A stretch of 21,670 nt of DNA from an uncultured Collinsella sp. (GTDB lineage Bacteria; Actinomycetota; Coriobacteriia; Coriobacteriales; Coriobacteriaceae): the NCBI GenBank assembly GCA_902496455.1, contig CABVAY010000034.1, forward strand, positions 1 to 21,670, written 5' to 3'. The notes beneath the pieces were generated by a model. It was not told the origin of the DNA, did not search any database, and saw only the letters and a program-made list of their open reading frames with translations. Both the position numbers and the translations under genes were made by a program. How positions within the stretch are numbered: position 1 is the stretch's first letter; each line of letters begins with the position of its first letter. Positions 13,181 through 20,406 of the stretch are shown here, piece after piece.

Positions 13181-14323
13181 CTAGGATTTAATAATGACGG
13201 TTTCAATAGATTGGCCCTCAAGCAGTGCCCCTCCATAGCGAATGATTAAATCGGTGACCAGAATCGCCTTTAGAGAATGCTCCAAGGTGTCGAACTCGGT
13301 CTGCTTGCCGTGGCATATTTGATTCCTTAAGGGATTATGGGCTGCCAAAGTATTATCCATGCTGTTAATAAACGTTATGTCAACAAGGTAATTGATTGCA
13401 CTATCAAATACCAGCCAGCCATTTTCAGAGGTAACCAGCATCAAAAGGACCTTGTCTTTAATATTTCTCAGTTTTCTACGCTTTCCTTCCGAATACAAAG
13501 TAGCTAATTGGTGCTGTTTGGCATATATATCGAAAGCTTCTTCCTGTTCTTCATTTAGCGCTTTGTCATCAGGCGCATACTTTTCTATCAGGCCTTCAAA
13601 TATATTCATGAGCAATGAAACGCAACCTTCGTAATCTTGCTTACGATGTCGCTCCAAAGCGCTGACGAGTAGCCGCATTTCCCCTTCAGAGATTTCTTCA
13701 TGGCTTTCCCATATCGCTCTGGTTTCATCTAGCCACTGTTCATCTAGGCACTCAAATGCGATCTGGTCAACGTGCGACTTCAGGACCTCATCAGGCGCAT
13801 CATCCGGTAAAGAATCAATTTGATCGCACGCTTTTGGATTATCGACGAGATACATTGGCCACTGAGTCTTAGTAAGAACAGACAACCTATTAAGTTTAAT
13901 GGCGATAGGCTTAAAGGCGCTGACAATCCCGCTCAATTCAATTTTCTCAGTCGCGGCTTTTACGACCTTTGCGACATGATCCATTGCGGCATAAACCGAC
14001 CGGAGAGCAGCGCTATAGTCAATCTGGTTATACAGCGGTGCCATTGAGTTGGCCAGAGCTCTATTGATGCGCTCTGCTTGTCTACGCTGCATCTCAATTG
14101 CTGCGCCATTATCCAAGCTAGTTTGCTGGCGAGTTATCTTATGGGCTAGATCTTGAGCGGTTTTCACAGCCGCCTCTTGGTGGGCGATCATTTCCTTCTG
14201 AAATGTATCCGATGCGAGATGAGCCTTCGATCCTGGCAGTACGATTTCCTGAGAAGCCTCCTTAGCCGAACAAGGACCAGTTTTCGGAGTAACATTATCG
14301 TGAGAATTAAGAAGGGATGTCAT
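13181..14323 (-). CDS. Unknown protein with HEPN-like C-terminal domain (possible defence gene)
   Basis: 380 aa, not a recognised named family. Helical throughout. The N-terminal ~100 residues are Gln/Ala-rich and probably coiled-coil (MIAHQEAAVKTAQDLAHK, RQAERINRALA). The central part includes ISEGEMRLLVSALERHRKQD followed by EGCVSLLMNIFEGLIEKY. The C-terminus has HNPLRNQICHGKQTEFDTLEHSLKAI in pieces NPLRNQICHGKQ and EHSLKAILVTDLIIRYGG, an R333-x4-H338 motif as in HEPN RNases, similar in feel to uncharacterised proteins ending in NRHxxxHG. ATG 14323 is preceded on the minus strand by AAAGG. AT-rich and on the opposite strand to its surroundings, between two ugd remnants, so probably acquired. 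A nuclease or abortive-infection role is a guess. Confidence 0.72.
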   Translation of the reverse strand: MTSLLNSHDNVTPKTGPCSAKEASQEIVLPGSKAHLASDTFQKEMIAHQEAAVKTAQDLAHKITRQQTSLDNGAAIEMQRRQAERINRALANSMAPLYNQIDYSAALRSVYAAMDHVAKVVKAATEKIELSGIVSAFKPIAIKLNRLSVLTKTQWPMYLVDNPKACDQIDSLPDDAPDEVLKSHVDQIAFECLDEQWLDETRAIWESHEEISEGEMRLLVSALERHRKQDYEGCVSLLMNIFEGLIEKYAPDDKALNEEQEEAFDIYAKQHQLATLYSEGKRRKLRNIKDKVLLMLVTSENGWLVFDSAINYLVDITFINSMDNTLAAHNPLRNQICHGKQTEFDTLEHSLKAILVTDLIIRYGGALLEGQSIETVIIKS

Positions 14324-14390
14324 GCGTTACCTTTTCTTTCTATGAACAATATTATTGAGGGAAATTGTTAGCGTCGGATTAATTTAGCCA

Positions 14391-14396
14391 ATTATA
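14391..14396 (-). promoter_or_regulatory. Candidate -10 box for the HEPN-like gene
   Basis: A perfect TATAAT on the minus strand about 67 nt upstream of ATG 14323. The -35 is weak (GAATTG with 16-nt spacing). Confidence 0.45.
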
Positions 14397-14642
14397 GTCG
14401 GTCTAGGTTGACCAATTCTGATCTAGTCATTTTAGCTAACATGCTCGTCTCTTGGTTTTTCTATCGCTTTCCTATTTACACGCCGTGTGGACCCCCTTAC
14501 CTTCGTCGTACGGGTGAGGACCTTCACTGGGCGGATGTTGAGCCCTCTTCCGCGACGGCTCTGGCCCCGTGTCAAGTAGGCAGACTTCATGGCCGACGAG
14601 GTGCTGTAGATGGTGTGAGACCGGATGTAAATAGGCAGCTAG
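14397..14642. other. Stretch without recognisable gene
   Basis: About 250 bp between the HEPN-like gene's promoter and the second ugd remnant. Short frames exist but none resembles a protein I know. The part next to 14643 is probably further decayed ugd sequence. Confidence 0.4.
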
Positions 14643-14925
14643 AAGCCGGTCGTGGGCGTGTACCGCCTGACGATGAAGTCTAACTCAGACAACTTCCGTG
14701 CGAGCTCCATCCAGGGCATAATGAAGCGCGTGAAGGGTAATGCCCACTCGTGGTGGTCTGCAATCCGGCGATGGACGCGCCAGAGTTCTTCAGGTCCAAG
14801 GTCACTCACGACTAGGAGGCCTTCAAGAGGAAGTGCGATATGATCGTCGCCGACCGCTGGAGCGGCGGGTTTCGGACGTGGCGGACAAGGTGTACGCGAT
14901 GGATTTGTTTATAAAGGGCTGGGGG
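14643..14925 (+). pseudogene. ugd: 3' remnant of UDP-glucose 6-dehydrogenase (copy 2, heavily decayed)
   Basis: Begins KPVVGVYRLTMKSNSDNFRA then SSIQGIMKRVK, a conserved C-terminal ugd stretch. It then loses frame; MDAPEFFRSKVTHD is followed by a stop (TAG) where copy 1 reads D-L-E, and AFKRKCDMIVADRWS is followed by another frame change before VSDVADKVYAMDLF. It is an independent, more decayed version of the sequence at 12825-13055, and lies in the same orientation. With copy 1 it brackets the HEPN-like gene. Confidence 0.85.
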
Positions 14926-14930
14926 AGAGC

Positions 14931-15219
14931 GACTTGCGCTGGGCTGGCACAGCCTCATGTTAATGACAATGTTGAGGATGAGACTTAATAATTGCCGTTA
15001 GAACGATTTTTGAGTCCCGGGCCCTTTCGACACCATCTGTATTGCGAAGCGGCACTGCCGTGCGCGCAGCCGATTGTTGCCGCCCGGCACCACACCGCGA
15101 CCCATGTCAACCCCGGTATCTATACCTAATAACCGTGCTGCTGTGTCGCGACATTTAACAATGCGTAAAATAACTTAGTATGGAGGATTATGGGCCTGCT
15201 GGATTAAGCAGGACGTTTA
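14931..15219. other. Intergenic region upstream of the membrane-anchored protein
   Basis: No gene recognised. Near the end a good Shine-Dalgarno (GGAGG, 15182) precedes ATG 15190 of a five-codon frame (MGLLD) that overlaps a small CCTGCT/AGCAGG hairpin (15195-15212). This may be a leader or chance. Confidence 0.4.
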
Positions 15220-16089
15220 TTGGAGTGGTGTGAGTTGCTTGAGTCAGTATTTGCGGTTGCCTCTTTGGCGGCGACTATTATCATCGCAGTTCTCCAGTAT
15301 TTTCAGAGTAAGCGCATTGAGGACTTCGAGCGTTACCAGGACGAGAGAGACGAGCGCAGGCACGCCGAAGAAAATAGGGCACAAGCGGTTGAGTTTATCT
15401 CCAGGCATTACGCTGACAGAGGCTTGGTTCCGCTTTGTGCCATCGCCGCCATGCACAACCATCTTTTCAAATATTCACGCGGAATATACTGGGAATTTTG
15501 TCGGCTCACACCGGAGGTGCAGAATCTAATTTTAGAATATTCCAATCTTGACTTGCGAATGAAGGAAGAGGATGTCTTGTTCGATCGTTGCATCGCCGCC
15601 GTCGAAAAAGTCCTCCACGAGCGTTTCACGGAAGATGAATCAGTATTCTACGATGGTGGGAAATACGTCCTGCGCAGCCTCAGCAGACATGCGGGGGAGA
15701 AGATGCCGGCCATGCCAATCGACAGTTTTCAAAATTGCTTGAACGTCCTCTCTCTGTCCTATGACGGTTACACTCCCGAGTACAAACGGCCTATTTTCGA
15801 TGTTCTCTTCAGTGCGTTCGAGTCGCAGGACGCTTCTCTCACTCCCATCTCCATGCTAGAAAAGGCATATTGTTTCAATACGAGTTCGGAAATTGAGGCC
15901 TGCCGGTTCGCGACAACAGTCGCACTTTGCGTTGCGGTTATTGACTCTGACGAAGGGCCCGAAGAAAAGGACTATGGGTGCCCCGGATGTTTCGATGGCG
16001 AGAGGATCGAGACCATGGAGGACCTATTTCTTCTTGCCGTATTTCACATGTACACCAGACTCCTGCTTCCTAATGAAGGCTCGTTATAG
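15220..16089 (+). CDS. Unknown protein with one N-terminal membrane segment
   Basis: 289 aa, family not recognised. A single hydrophobic segment at about residues 9-27 (VFAVASLAATIIIAVLQYF) is followed by a charged, probably coiled stretch (RIEDFERYQDERDERR) and then a mixed soluble domain of ~230 residues, so the protein is likely membrane-tethered with a cytosolic body. TTG 15220 (AGGA upstream) or TTG 15235 (GGAG upstream) could be the start. The region is accessory and neighbours are defence- or toxin-like genes, but I see no catalytic motif and assign no function. Confidence 0.65.
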   Translation: MEWCELLESVFAVASLAATIIIAVLQYFQSKRIEDFERYQDERDERRHAEENRAQAVEFISRHYADRGLVPLCAIAAMHNHLFKYSRGIYWEFCRLTPEVQNLILEYSNLDLRMKEEDVLFDRCIAAVEKVLHERFTEDESVFYDGGKYVLRSLSRHAGEKMPAMPIDSFQNCLNVLSLSYDGYTPEYKRPIFDVLFSAFESQDASLTPISMLEKAYCFNTSSEIEACRFATTVALCVAVIDSDEGPEEKDYGCPGCFDGERIETMEDLFLLAVFHMYTRLLLPNEGSL

Positions 16090-16235
16090 AAACGCCTTTA
16101 AATGATTCCGGCTCAATCGTCAGAGCGCAGTCCTTCTCATGGATTTGGTTTGTCGATAAGGAACGAATTCACGATATAGACCCCGCCCAATGCGGCAAAT
16201 GGCCGTTTTTCTTCTCTCCATTCAAAACTGTCCGC

Positions 16236-16559
16236 ATGGATGACGTTGCCGGAACCGCTGTTCTCAATGGCGTCGTCGTAGAGGTCAAATACTCGAATCC
16301 CGAAATACTGATCGCCGCGGGGCAGAATTACGGCGTCTGCTGCTTGTACCTAAACGAAAACGAGAGGGAAGGCCACACAAGGGTGTTGCGCTGTATGCTT
16401 GATAACGGGCTGATCAGGAAAACAATGAGCGGTAAGCTGTACGACATCTCGTTCAAATACGACTCGCAAACCTATGCGGGAAAGCACATGGGGAGCGGCT
16501 TTATCGGAGAGATAAAGCTCGCGGACTTTGTTAATCTGGAGACTGGGGAGTTTGTTTAG
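16236..16559 (+). CDS. Small unknown protein, probably 5'-truncated or frameshifted
   Basis: From the first in-frame ATG it has 107 aa. The same frame is open back to 16077 and reads like real protein (SFSWIWFVDKERIHDIDPA, then CGKWPFFFSPF), but holds no ATG, GTG or TTG. ATG 16102 in another frame (MIPAQSSERSPS) would join it if one base had been lost or gained near 16135-16140. The order W-W-D ... GKW ... later FKYDSQTYAGKH is reminiscent of a Bacillus family annotated as putative phosphothreonine-lyase-domain proteins. That likeness is from memory and weak. Possibly a pseudogene. Confidence 0.5.
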   Translation: MDDVAGTAVLNGVVVEVKYSNPEILIAAGQNYGVCCLYLNENEREGHTRVLRCMLDNGLIRKTMSGKLYDISFKYDSQTYAGKHMGSGFIGEIKLADFVNLETGEFV

Positions 16560-16611
16560 GGGAGTGGGTTGAGAGCTCAAAACTCTTGCGCTCGATAAGT
16601 AAAATTGTCCC

Positions 16612-16914
16612 ATGATTACGCTTGCCGACATATCATCTGCAGTCTCCCGTTTGTTACCTCGCTACGATGTCCGTGAGGCATATCTATTTGGCTCGTTCGC
16701 CCACGGTGAGCAAACGCCCGATAGCGATATCGACTTACGTCTCGCCTGTGGAGACAACATGACATTCGGCGCGTTATACCAGCTCTCACTCGACCTAGAA
16801 GATGAACTCAGGCGAAAGGTCGATATCGTCACCAACCCGCCCCAGCATATGCACCCCACCTTTCGTAATAATATTAAACAGGATGAAGTGCGTCTCTATG
16901 AAGCTGTGCGATGA
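16612..16914 (+). CDS. MNT-type minimal nucleotidyltransferase (antitoxin-like)
   Basis: 100-aa member of the pol-beta-like nucleotidyltransferase superfamily. Seen: GSFAHGEQTPDSDIDL with the G27-S28 and D39-x-D41 of the GSx10DxD motif, and a third acidic residue D71 in KVDIVT. In type VII (HEPN/MNT) toxin-antitoxin systems such proteins AMPylate and inactivate a neighbouring HEPN ribonuclease. No HEPN partner of the usual ~110-140 aa lies directly up- or downstream here, so it is an orphan or acts on a distant partner. AT-richer than the polysaccharide genes. Confidence 0.85.
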   Translation: MITLADISSAVSRLLPRYDVREAYLFGSFAHGEQTPDSDIDLRLACGDNMTFGALYQLSLDLEDELRRKVDIVTNPPQHMHPTFRNNIKQDEVRLYEAVR

Positions 16915-17113
16915 CTCACTAGTACCCCCTCGTATGACTTAGTAACAGCCGCCTTCCCTTTCACCGATTGGCAAAACGATTTACACCTAATTATTGGCAC
17001 TTCTCTGGGGCATTTCCTTTGTTTCTGCATTGATCTCGCTACACTAATAACTGCTGCTACCAGGGTATTTTCTGGTGCACATTCTATTGGCTCCTGCGAA
17101 GATCGGAGCGGTT

Positions 17114-18214
17114 ATGTTTACTGCCGCGTTCCACACTAGCCGTCACTACATCCTTTTTACTGTCATGGCCTGCCTATGCGTTTTGCTGGGCGGGCCTTCT
17201 TATGCCGCGGGTGCGGAGAGCCTCATCATTGCTGGCGCGACGTACCACGAGCCGGGCGTCTCGGGCCCCGGTTGGGCTTGGACCGATGCCGACCACCTGG
17301 AGCTCAGCGGCTTTTCTGGCGAGGCCATCGGCGCCGATGGCAACCTGGTGGTGACCCTGACCGGGCAAAACTCCGTAAAGGAGATGCAATCGTCCATCGT
17401 TGACATTTCGCAGTGCGGTCTGGAGGTGTGGGGTAACCTGACGCTCCGCGGCACCGGGTCGCTAACGGCCACGGGATCGCAGTGCGGGATTCACACGTTT
17501 CAGGCATTGGTGGTTGACGGCTGTACCGTCAATGCCCAGGCCGACGGGGCTGGCATTGAGGACGAGGTCGTGGCCGGCCTGGTCGCGGGTCGTCTTGTCG
17601 TTCGCGGTGGCGGGCGCGTTGTTGCCGCGGGTGCGGGCTCCGGAGCGGGCGTGCGCGCTTACGGCGCGTACCTGCTAGACGAGGATCCCGGCGATGGCGT
17701 GCCCTTCGGGTCGCTTGCCGTCGATGCTTCGTGGCTAGATGCGACCGGCGCCGACGGCGGCGTTGGCTGCCTGGCCGGATCGCTTACGTCCGCGCGCTTT
17801 GTGGCGCCCGCCGGTGGGACCTTTGGGGCTAGAGGCGTGGTGGATGCCGACGGGACCGTGGCCACGCATGTGGTGATCGAGCCCCAGGGCGCCACGGCGC
17901 CTGCAGGGGAGACCGATGCGCGCCCAGTGCCGAGTGATGGCGGCGAGCCCGCCTCCGGCGTCAATCCTGCTGCGGGAGAGTCTGGTTCGGGAACCGCAGC
18001 GCGTCCAGAGGTCAAGCCCGCAGCTGCGACAACAACGACCACCACGGTGACTAAGACTTCGGTTACCAAGACCGCTAAGCCCAAGGCTGCTACCACGACA
18101 ACCGCCTCGCTCCCCAAGACTGGCGACAACTGCTGGATCGTCGCCTCCGTGACGCTATTCCTTCTTGGCATAACGCTCCTAGGCGTCGCGATTCGCCGAT
18201 ATAACGTCCAATAA
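17114..18214 (+). CDS. LPKTG-anchored, secreted beta-helix-like surface protein
   Basis: 366 aa from ATG 17114 (GGAG about 5 nt upstream); the frame also has a GTG at 17075. The N-terminus has a signal peptide with a hydrophobic core (YILFTVMACLCVLLGG) and an Ala-rich cleavage region (SYAAGAE). The body holds repeated short strands such as LEVWGNLTLRGTGSLTATGS and FQALVVDGCTVNAQADG, resembling right-handed beta-helix carbohydrate-binding domains. Then come a Pro/Ala/Gly region, a Thr-rich stalk (TTTTTTVTKTSVTKT), SLPKTGD, a membrane span and RRYN, the classic sortase signal. It should be covalently linked to the cell wall. The ligand is unknown. Confidence 0.87.
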   Translation: MFTAAFHTSRHYILFTVMACLCVLLGGPSYAAGAESLIIAGATYHEPGVSGPGWAWTDADHLELSGFSGEAIGADGNLVVTLTGQNSVKEMQSSIVDISQCGLEVWGNLTLRGTGSLTATGSQCGIHTFQALVVDGCTVNAQADGAGIEDEVVAGLVAGRLVVRGGGRVVAAGAGSGAGVRAYGAYLLDEDPGDGVPFGSLAVDASWLDATGADGGVGCLAGSLTSARFVAPAGGTFGARGVVDADGTVATHVVIEPQGATAPAGETDARPVPSDGGEPASGVNPAAGESGSGTAARPEVKPAAATTTTTTVTKTSVTKTAKPKAATTTTASLPKTGDNCWIVASVTLFLLGITLLGVAIRRYNVQ

Positions 18215-18457
18215 GTTTATTGCTGACAACGTTTTGAATCTGAGCTTTCGGCTGACTCTTAAAGCCAGTGCAATCGGTTGGCATCTGCTAAAACCGTTTT
18301 TGCTCTCAGTCTTTTGTGAAAGTACGCATGATGAATTCATGTCCGCCCGCTATGAAACAATTTGTCGTGTAATTAGAAAAGAATTCACTGAGGGCTAACT
18401 CGACATATCTTTAAATTGGGTACATAATCAGCCGCTTTAAAGTCTAGTGGATTAGTT
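18215..18457. other. Intergenic region before the toxin-antitoxin pair
   Basis: About 240 AT-rich bp. It holds the candidate promoter at 18400-18428. I see no convincing terminator for the LPKTG gene. Confidence 0.5.
18400..18428 (+). promoter_or_regulatory. Candidate promoter of the Panacea/Fic operon
   Basis: TCGACA (-35) and CATAAT (-10) separated by 17 bp, ending 29 nt before the TTG start at 18458. Confidence 0.55.
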
Positions 18458-18991
18458 TTGCCAACTGAGAGGAGAGCGAAAAAGGAAGCGCTGAACGTTG
18501 CGAATTACATCATTGATAACTGGAGCGACAAGTTCGAGATTACGAATCTCAAGCTGAATAAGCTCGTCTATTATTCGCAAGTCGAATCGTTGCGCAAATA
18601 CAATCATCCGCTTTTCGATGATATTATCGAGGCTTGGCAGTATGGTCCAGTTGAACCTGTGGTCTATCATACGTTCTCCTCGTATGGCCGAAACTGCATT
18701 CGCAAATCGACTGGCTCAGCAATACTTGACGAGACGTCTAAAAACCTCATCGATTCTGTGATGAATAGACTTGGCATGCTGTCTGCATTTGATTTGGTCA
18801 CCTTGTCACACAAGCCAGATGGGGCATGGGCGAGTGTATATTCGCCGAACATGGATAACCCCATCACTCCGGAGGCAATTCTTGCGTCTAATGATGGCTT
18901 AGACAATAACGACGTCGTAACAATTGATCAGGCCGTGCAATCGACAATTGCAGCCATGCCCAATGCGCTGAGGCTTTTGGAGAACTCCTAA
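18458..18991 (+). CDS. Panacea-domain (SocA/DUF4065-like) antitoxin
   Basis: 177 aa. The Panacea domain is recognisable from ANYIIDNW, ITNLKLNKLVYYSQVESL, PLFDDIIEAWQYGPVEPVVY and FSSYG, the order seen in SocA-like antitoxins (L-KL-KL-YY-Q followed by F-x-AW-xGPVxP). Known family members neutralise very varied toxins encoded beside them. Its stop overlaps the start of a Doc-like Fic gene (TAATG), the arrangement of an antitoxin-first operon. The only plausible start is TTG 18458, which has a weak ribosome site. The later part (residues ~120-165) resembles no motif I know. Confidence 0.85.
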   Translation: MPTERRAKKEALNVANYIIDNWSDKFEITNLKLNKLVYYSQVESLRKYNHPLFDDIIEAWQYGPVEPVVYHTFSSYGRNCIRKSTGSAILDETSKNLIDSVMNRLGMLSAFDLVTLSHKPDGAWASVYSPNMDNPITPEAILASNDGLDNNDVVTIDQAVQSTIAAMPNALRLLENS

Positions 18992-19488
18992 TGTCCACCA
19001 CGATGGGGCAAGCGTCCTCTTTCGATTCCCTTGTATTTGATGACGAGGAAGCGATAGAGGCGCTTGCCTCTTCTGTAATGCAGCTGCATGAAGGCTTGCT
19101 TGCGTTTGGAAAATGCTACACAACCTGTATGACGGGCGACGGGGCCACCCTTATACATGGCCGAATTGAATCTATTCTATCAAACGCATTTTGTACCATC
19201 TTTGGGCAATCCCCGATTGATAGGTTTTCGGACATCTTCGACCAGGCAAGCTATATTGCGGAACACATGGCAAAGGACCACATCTTTGAGGATGGAAACA
19301 AGAGGACTAGCCTAGTTATTGCCTTTGCCATAATTAGAGTGAGAAACGTTTCGGTGGACTTTTCCGATAACCCAAATCCTGAAGATAACCCCTACTATGA
19401 ATGGATTCAGGACCTGGTCTCCGGGAAACGCACGCGCAAAGAGCTCGCAAGCGAGTTGCGAAGGAACAGCAAGCCTATGAGGCCTTAG
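18991..19488 (+). CDS. Doc-like Fic-domain toxin
   Basis: 165 aa. The Fic motif is H97-IFEDGNKRT, close to the HxFxDANKR of phage P1 Doc. The Lys at 104 instead of the second Gly of HPFxxGNGR is the Doc signature, and Doc phosphorylates EF-Tu rather than AMPylating targets. Upstream helices carry HGRIESILSNAF, and the C-terminus is basic (KRTRKELASELRRNSKP). ATG 18991 overlaps the antitoxin stop. It is paired with a Panacea antitoxin rather than a Phd protein. No (S/T)xxxE(G/N) inhibitory helix is obvious inside the toxin. Confidence 0.88.
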   Translation: MSTTMGQASSFDSLVFDDEEAIEALASSVMQLHEGLLAFGKCYTTCMTGDGATLIHGRIESILSNAFCTIFGQSPIDRFSDIFDQASYIAEHMAKDHIFEDGNKRTSLVIAFAIIRVRNVSVDFSDNPNPEDNPYYEWIQDLVSGKRTRKELASELRRNSKPMRP

Positions 19489-19542
19489 AATTATCTTGCG
19501 CTTGAGTTTTGGTTCCGTATATCGCTGCCGATACGCCAACTT

Positions 19543-19670
19543 TTTCGGAAGTGCGGGGAAAACAGAATCCGTCGACCACAACCCGCTATTTACCAACAAA
19601 ACCGCAGTTCGCAAAAGTACAAAACCGGGGTTCGATTGGTAGATCTTCATTTTTCCCCGCACTTGCGAAA
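19543..19670. repeat. Long inverted repeat with 88-bp spacer (MITE-like or structured RNA)
   Basis: Arms 19543-19562 and 19651-19670 pair at 19 of 20 positions, with 14 bp perfect next to the spacer (AAGTGCGGGGAAAA / TTTTCCCCGCACTT). The spacer holds two copies of ACAAAACCG at 23-bp spacing. No flanking target duplication is evident. Confidence 0.75.
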
Positions 19671-19897
19671 TTGCCTTCCAATAGGGACTAATCAACGTGC
19701 GTCGATTGTCTCCCATCAGTCAGTTGGCGAAATATGCCTGAGATTACGCATATCGATGTGACATTTGTCGTCTTTCGCGTGCCGCGTCGCTACGAGAACC
19801 CACGGGCGCTGACCTGGCCTACAACAACGCGCGACTTATCTGCCGTCCCGAGACCTCGTGGATTAAACGATAAAGGGTGGTTAAGCTGCGGTTTTGT
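19596..19897. repeat. Three copies of an ACAAAACCG-containing motif
   Basis: ACAAAACCGCAG (19596-19607), ACAAAACCGGGG (19619-19630) and the reverse complement CTGCGGTTTTGT (19886-19897). The first and third extend to a 16-bp perfect inverted repeat (19592-19607 with 19886-19901). Confidence 0.7.
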
Positions 19898-19961
19898 TGG
19901 TTGACTGGGTTGAAACAGTGCGGTTTGCTCTCACGAATTTAAAATCGGGGGCAAAAAGTTC
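19680..19961. other. Non-coding stretch between the Fic gene and tRNA-Val
   Basis: No reading frame I can recognise. It holds the third copy of the ACAAAACCG motif. Confidence 0.45.
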
Positions 19962-19991
19962 TTGGAAAACCTCGTGCAGCTATGTTAGTAT
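19962..19991 (+). promoter_or_regulatory. Candidate promoter of tRNA-Val
   Basis: TTGGAA (-35, 19962-19967) and TAGTAT (-10, 19986-19991) at 18-bp spacing, with the tRNA starting 21 nt after the -10. Confidence 0.6.
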
Positions 19992-20011
19992 CTCTTTTGC
20001 CGAAAGGCGAC

Positions 20012-20086
20012 GGGCGATTGGCTCAGGGGTAGAGCATATCCTTCACACGGATGGGGTCACAAGTTCGAATCTTGTATCGCCCACCA
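20012..20086 (+). tRNA. tRNA-Val (anticodon CAC)
   Basis: Full cloverleaf: acceptor GGGCGAT (20012-20018) with ATCGCCC (20076-20082); D stem GCTC/GAGC; anticodon stem TATCC/GGATG around TTCACAC, anticodon CAC at 20044-20046; T stem ACAAG/CTTGT with loop TTCGAAT; encoded ACCA end at 20083-20086. It decodes GUG. Confidence 0.97.
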
Positions 20087-20096
20087 TCTAAAGCAC

Positions 20097-20127
20097 AGGT
20101 CAGAGGTATTAAGCCTCTGACCTTTTT
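20097..20127 (+). terminator. Rho-independent terminator after tRNA-Val
   Basis: AGGTCAGAGG (20097-20106) pairs perfectly with CCTCTGACCT (20114-20123), with a 7-nt loop and a T-rich tail. Confidence 0.92.
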
Positions 20128-20131
20128 CTTT

Positions 20132-20153
20132 TTGACACCAAGCTTGACACCAA
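20132..20153. repeat. Tandem TTGACACCAA pair next to the tRNA
   Basis: TTGACACCAA occurs at 20132-20141 and 20144-20153 (12-bp period), just after the tRNA terminator. Such repeats beside a tRNA can be what is left of an integrase attachment region. Confidence 0.55.
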
Positions 20154-20406
20154 AATCGAATCGAAAAATTTAAACGCGTTTCTAGCTGATCTCTCCTGTG
20201 CTGACGTCATCGCGCGTTTTGCATAAAGCTCATGCGCTCTTTCATTGAATTTGCCATGGGATTCACGCACAAATGTGGAGATAGGGACCACGGCCCCAGA
20301 ACGCCTGCCAGCAGATTTGTGCCACACGGCGATCTTTAGGCGAAATGCGTCAAGCTATTTGTCGGCATTTGGTCAGCTTCCGGTACTTACCCGCATGATG
20401 CCGCCA
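20154..20406. other. Intergenic region downstream of tRNA-Val
   Basis: No gene that I can support. A 72-codon frame on the minus strand (20109-20327) crosses the repeats and terminator and resembles nothing known. Confidence 0.45.

Noticed and set aside
13181..16914. HEPN-like gene and MNT gene as a type VII toxin-antitoxin pair
   Set aside because: They are 2.3 kb apart on opposite strands with two genes between, and the HEPN-like protein is far longer than HepT toxins.
17659..18171. Minus-strand frame opposite the LPKTG protein
   Set aside because: Its Val/Ala/Pro low-complexity sequence is the shadow of the Thr/Pro-rich stalk on the plus strand.
19543..19670. GTGCGGGGA-like arms reminiscent of type I-E CRISPR repeats
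   Set aside because: The arms occur once each, in opposite orientation, with no repeat-spacer periodicity and no cas genes in the window.
20109..20327. Minus-strand 72-codon frame next to tRNA-Val as an integrase remnant
   Set aside because: No integrase motif is visible and it overlaps the tRNA terminator and the tandem repeats.
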